Shown: piece by piece, positions 61,437 through 64,000 of the stretch
Layout of the letters: each line of letters starts with the position of its first letter
How positions within the stretch are numbered: the first letter of the stretch is position 1
Assembly (NCBI GenBank): GCA_019634675.1
Contig: JAHCAX010000002.1
Coordinates: 248,001-312,000 of the forward strand
Length of the DNA stretch: 64,000 bases
Direction: 5' to 3'
Origin: Acherontichlamydia pituitae
GTDB lineage: Bacteria > Chlamydiota > Chlamydiia > Chlamydiales > Rhabdochlamydiaceae
The notes under the pieces: model-generated
What the model was told of the DNA's origin: nothing
The model's database searches: none
The model's input: the letters and a program-made list of their open reading frames with translations, nothing else
Translations under genes and position numbers: made by a program

Positions 61437-62513
61437 ATGGCAATACAAACTAATACAAGTTTTACATCAACCTCTTCATCTTCTATTCCACCTTCGACAG
61501 GCTGGTCAAAAGAAAAGGTGACTGAGGAATCTGTCAATCAACTGCTAGTCCAAAAATTCACAGAAATTGTCGATTCCTACGACAAAAAGAAACCAGCTAA
61601 TCGGCTTCAAGATCTGGCAACCGGCCCTTGGTATGCCAATGATTACGCTTATGCTTTACAGAAAAATGGGCAAGGAAAAAGACTTGAGTTTCTAAAAGGA
61701 AAAAATGCCTTCTTCCACGGCTTCCCTCCAAAAGGGTTTGTACAGCTTCCTAGTCGCGAAACGATCACAGGTTCAGATTTTTGTTCTTATCAAATCAAGG
61801 CCGATTGCCTTCCATCTCAAGGTCTACAAAATGTGAAAACTGAACAATTTAGTTTCTTCGATTGTGGAAGCACTATCGGAATAGCGATGTATGATACATT
61901 AAAAGAAGTGCTTGGAGAAAACCGGTTCAACACAATCTTTTCTGCTCAAGGTCAGAATCCCCTAAAACTGGATCCCCATCTAGTAAAGACACCTCTTTTC
62001 TCTCTGGGATTCGTAAAAGAAGCAATGCTGAATGCTAATCCTTTCTCGCCTAATTTGGGAGATGATGTGTATTTCTCAAACATCCCTCTCTACCACCCGA
62101 AGCACCCTAATGGAGAGTATACAGGATTTCATACCCTTTGCATCAGCGCTTCCGATGCCAATAATAAAAAATATATCGCATTTGGAACACCGGCAAATGG
62201 GAAAAGTGAAGAGGAAATAAATGATTTATTGATCGAAGAATTTAATACGAAAGCCATCGATCCTCATTTCATTTTTTCAAAACAGATGGCCACGCACTTT
62301 GAATCAGAAAGCAAGAAAACACAAGCTGAGTTTGTACAGATGAGTGGTGGTCGGAGGATTGAAGATTTAACGATCACTCGTCATGATTTTAATAAAGTAG
62401 TCAATGAATCAAATCACGAACAGGCCGGCTTACATCCTGTCGTTAGACGGTTGAATATTGCCGAAATTCATAAACATATGCAAGGGAACCCAACTCCCCA
62501 ATCTCACAAATAA
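61437..62513 (+). CDS. Protein-glutamine gamma-glutamyltransferase (Tgl)-like protein, copy 1, candidate effector
   Basis: 358 residues behind AAGGAG. The segment FFDCGSTIGIAMYDTLKEVL, GENRFNTIF (141-168) resembles the catalytic region of Bacillus Tgl (FECATAIVIIYYLALIDTIG, EDKFNASF as I remember it), with Cys143 as the nucleophile candidate. LGDDVYFSN (207-215) matches Tgl LGDCLYFKN, and GFHTLCIS (230-237) occupies the region of GENVILL, with His232 where Tgl has a catalytic acid. Tgl cross-links glutamine and lysine side chains; a bacterial protein like this could modify host proteins (inference). A Ser/Thr-rich N-terminus of about 20 residues and the AT-rich leader fit an effector. Confidence 0.6.
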   Translation: MAIQTNTSFTSTSSSSIPPSTGWSKEKVTEESVNQLLVQKFTEIVDSYDKKKPANRLQDLATGPWYANDYAYALQKNGQGKRLEFLKGKNAFFHGFPPKGFVQLPSRETITGSDFCSYQIKADCLPSQGLQNVKTEQFSFFDCGSTIGIAMYDTLKEVLGENRFNTIFSAQGQNPLKLDPHLVKTPLFSLGFVKEAMLNANPFSPNLGDDVYFSNIPLYHPKHPNGEYTGFHTLCISASDANNKKYIAFGTPANGKSEEEINDLLIEEFNTKAIDPHFIFSKQMATHFESESKKTQAEFVQMSGGRRIEDLTITRHDFNKVVNESNHEQAGLHPVVRRLNIAEIHKHMQGNPTPQSHK

Positions 62514-62761
62514 TGATGCTCTTCAAAGCCGGGCTTAATACTTCGGCTTGTCTGAAAATTCAATGAATTTGAGGCTGCTTGCAAGAGCAGCTTCTTCCAG
62601 CTAACTTGTGCCAGATCCGATATATAAACTAACAACATGAAAAATCGGTTTTTGGCATGCCTGGTTCATGCCATAAAAGCACTTCAACGGCTTTGCACTG
62701 TAAAGGCCCACTGGGCCCTTATCGCGTGTCCGCAGCCAATCGATGTCTGCTGTTACAAGCC
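62514..62761. other. Intergenic DNA with decayed repeat sequence
   Basis: Holds hairpin-forming pieces (AAAGGCCCACTGGGCCCTT near 62,702; GAGGCTGCTTGCAAGAGCAG near 62,570) of the same style as the MITE-like interiors elsewhere, but without clear terminal repeats. Open frames here are not convincing. Confidence 0.4.
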
Positions 62762-62821
62762 TCATTGCGGCACCTCCAAATCCCCTTCCAAATACCTGCT
62801 TTGATCGATTGGAACCTCCAT
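62762..62821 (-). pseudogene. Fragment of the hydrolase 5' end left by tandem duplication
   Basis: Reverse strand from 62,821 reads MEVPIDQSRYLEGDLEVPQ then stop, against MQVPIDQGRHLEGDLEVPQG at the start of the hydrolase gene (61,263). The following ~130 bp also match the leader of the first Tgl-like gene. The period is about 1,557 bp, equal to the distance between the two Tgl-like start codons. Confidence 0.85.
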
Positions 62822-62993
62822 CCCTTGCTCCTGATTTCTATCCTAAGCCTAGAGATATCGCAATCAGTGATTTATATTAAACCAATTAAAATTTTTAATT
62901 AACAGTGAAAATTGATATAACATTGAATTAAAACAAACAACAAACTAAAATTATTACCAACTAACAAAATCAATCCTTAACTAAGGATAAATA

Positions 62994-64000
62994 ATGGCGC
63001 CAAAAATAAGCAATTCATCTATATCATCAATGTTACCGCCTATCGCTGATCAATCAGCTCCCGCAGCTTCCCCTGGCTGGGCGCATGAGCAGGTGACTGA
63101 AGAAGCTGTCAATCAGCTGATGATCCGAAAGTTTACAGACATTGTCGCTTCCTATGATCAGAGGAAACATGCCGCCTCGTTGAAAGAGCTGGCAACAGGA
63201 CCTTGGTATCCCAATGATTACGCAGCGGCTTTAGAAAAACACGGCCAAGGAAAGCGCATGGAATGGCTGAGAACAAAGGACGCCTTCTTTCATGGTTTCC
63301 CACCTAAAGGATTTATTTCGCAACCAAACCCAGCAACCCTCACAAAAATTGATCCAAGTTCTTATCAAATCAAACCCGAATGCCTGCCATCCCAAGCTTT
63401 AGAAAATGTGAAAACAGGGCAATTTTCATTTACCGACTGCGGAAGCGCTGTCGAACTTGCCATGTATGAAACATTAATAGATGTCCTTGGAGAAGCCCGC
63501 TTCAATGAGATCTTTTCTGCGGAAGGTCAATCTCCGCTTAAACTCCATCCTCATGTATTAAAGACTCCTCTCTATTCTCTTGGATTTGTAAAAGAAGAGA
63601 TGCTCTCCCCAGATGCAATCTCTCCGAATCTTGGAGACAATGTCTATTTCTCGAACATCCCTTTATACACCATTAAGCATCCTAATGGAGAATCCAAAGG
63701 ATTTCATGCTGTGTGCATCAGCCCTTCCGATGTTGTGAATAAACGGTATATTGCATTTGGAGCTCCAGCACGCGGTCTGACAGAAGGTGAAATGAACGAC
63801 TTTATGGTTGATGAATTTAACGCGCCGCCAATCAATCCTTACCAGATTTTCACAAAGCAGATGGCAGCTTACTTCCAGTTAGAATGTCGACAAGCAGAAG
63901 CCCAGTTCACGGCGAAGATGGGAATTAAGATCGCTGATTTTAAGGTTGACCGGGATCAATTCGAACAAACTGTCCGGCAATCGGCGCACAAGATGGCAGG
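62994..64000 (+). CDS. Tgl-like protein, copy 2, continuing past the window end
   Basis: At least 335 codons, open to the window edge. It starts MAPKISNSSISSMLPPIADQ and then follows copy 1 closely: TEEAVNQLMIRKFTDIVASY, ATGPWYPNDYAAALEKHGQG, FFHGFPPKGF, FTDCGSAVELAMYETLIDVL with GEARFNEIF, LGDNVYFSNIPLY and GFHAVCIS. The candidate Cys in TDCGSA and His in GFHAV are kept, so both copies are under constraint and not decaying. It arose by the same ~1,557-bp duplication. AAGGATAA precedes the ATG. Confidence 0.62.
   Translation, partial: MAPKISNSSISSMLPPIADQSAPAASPGWAHEQVTEEAVNQLMIRKFTDIVASYDQRKHAASLKELATGPWYPNDYAAALEKHGQGKRMEWLRTKDAFFHGFPPKGFISQPNPATLTKIDPSSYQIKPECLPSQALENVKTGQFSFTDCGSAVELAMYETLIDVLGEARFNEIFSAEGQSPLKLHPHVLKTPLYSLGFVKEEMLSPDAISPNLGDNVYFSNIPLYTIKHPNGESKGFHAVCISPSDVVNKRYIAFGAPARGLTEGEMNDFMVDEFNAPPINPYQIFTKQMAAYFQLECRQAEAQFTAKMGIKIADFKVDRDQFEQTVRQSAHKMA

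Noticed and set aside
62657..62902. 81-codon forward frame in the Tgl-like intergenic region
   Set aside because: It runs across the duplicated leader and the reverse hydrolase fragment and has no ribosome-binding site.

Overview
The window is chromosomal DNA of a member of the Chlamydiae outside the Chlamydiaceae, a 'Chlamydia-related' amoeba or animal symbiont; a Waddlia-like organism fits best (inference). Three observations support this. There is an NTT-type ATP/ADP translocase. Long stretches keep the gene order I remember from Chlamydia trachomatis: troA/ytgA - CT066 - adt1 - lepA - gnd; then amiA - murE - ftsI - ftsL - rsmH - mraZ - CT273 - CT274 - dnaA2 - bactofilin; then gcsH - CT283; then lplA - clpC. 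A tandem trio of MOMP-like porins resembles the porin expansion known in Waddlia.

Layout. 1-10,754 is the troA-to-gnd block, interrupted by a ubiquitin-specific-protease-like gene (4.5-5.7 kb) and an alpha/beta hydrolase (8.0-9.2 kb). A tRNA-Arg(CCT) follows. 10,900-26,204 is the peptidoglycan/division cluster plus dnaA and bactofilin; a protein kinase gene sits between amiA and murE and a 15-repeat LRR gene sits beside mraZ. 26.2-31.0 kb is accessory DNA: two paralogous unknown genes, a second alpha/beta hydrolase and an F-box + 8xWD40 protein, with two related inverted-repeat elements flanking the last two. 31.1-41.1 kb holds a ComF-like gene, a 1,652-residue AsmA/TamB-like protein, gcsH, a CT283-like gene, a PpiD-like chaperone and a 44-codon ORF. 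41.3-46.0 kb is a single 1,548-codon gene with an internal duplication. 46.4-51.8 kb carries an archaeal/eukaryotic-type proS, lplA, a DUF1653 gene and clpC. 52-53.9 kb is another large unknown protein. 54.1-57.3 kb is the porin trio, 57.3-61.3 kb an Mg-ATPase / TSUP / hydrolase operon, and 61.4-64 kb two tandem genes resembling bacterial protein-glutamine gamma-glutamyltransferase (Tgl).

How it fits together. Core genes handle energy parasitism (NTT), metal uptake, wall remodelling and division, lipoylation and proteostasis. Between them are genes whose products look host-directed: a USP-type deubiquitinase, an F-box/WD40 protein, a Ser/Thr kinase, an LRR protein, two transglutaminase-like proteins and two hydrolases. 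The LRR protein, the 1,548-residue protein and the 637-residue protein share a short unnamed module (L/P-Q-VY ... W-G-HAFD ... RL). I think this is the most novel protein signal here.

Intergenic space is rich in transposase-less, MITE-like elements with 26-50 bp terminal inverted repeats. rsmH is split by a one-base change in a homopolymer tract. No insertion-sequence transposase, CRISPR array or rRNA gene was seen.
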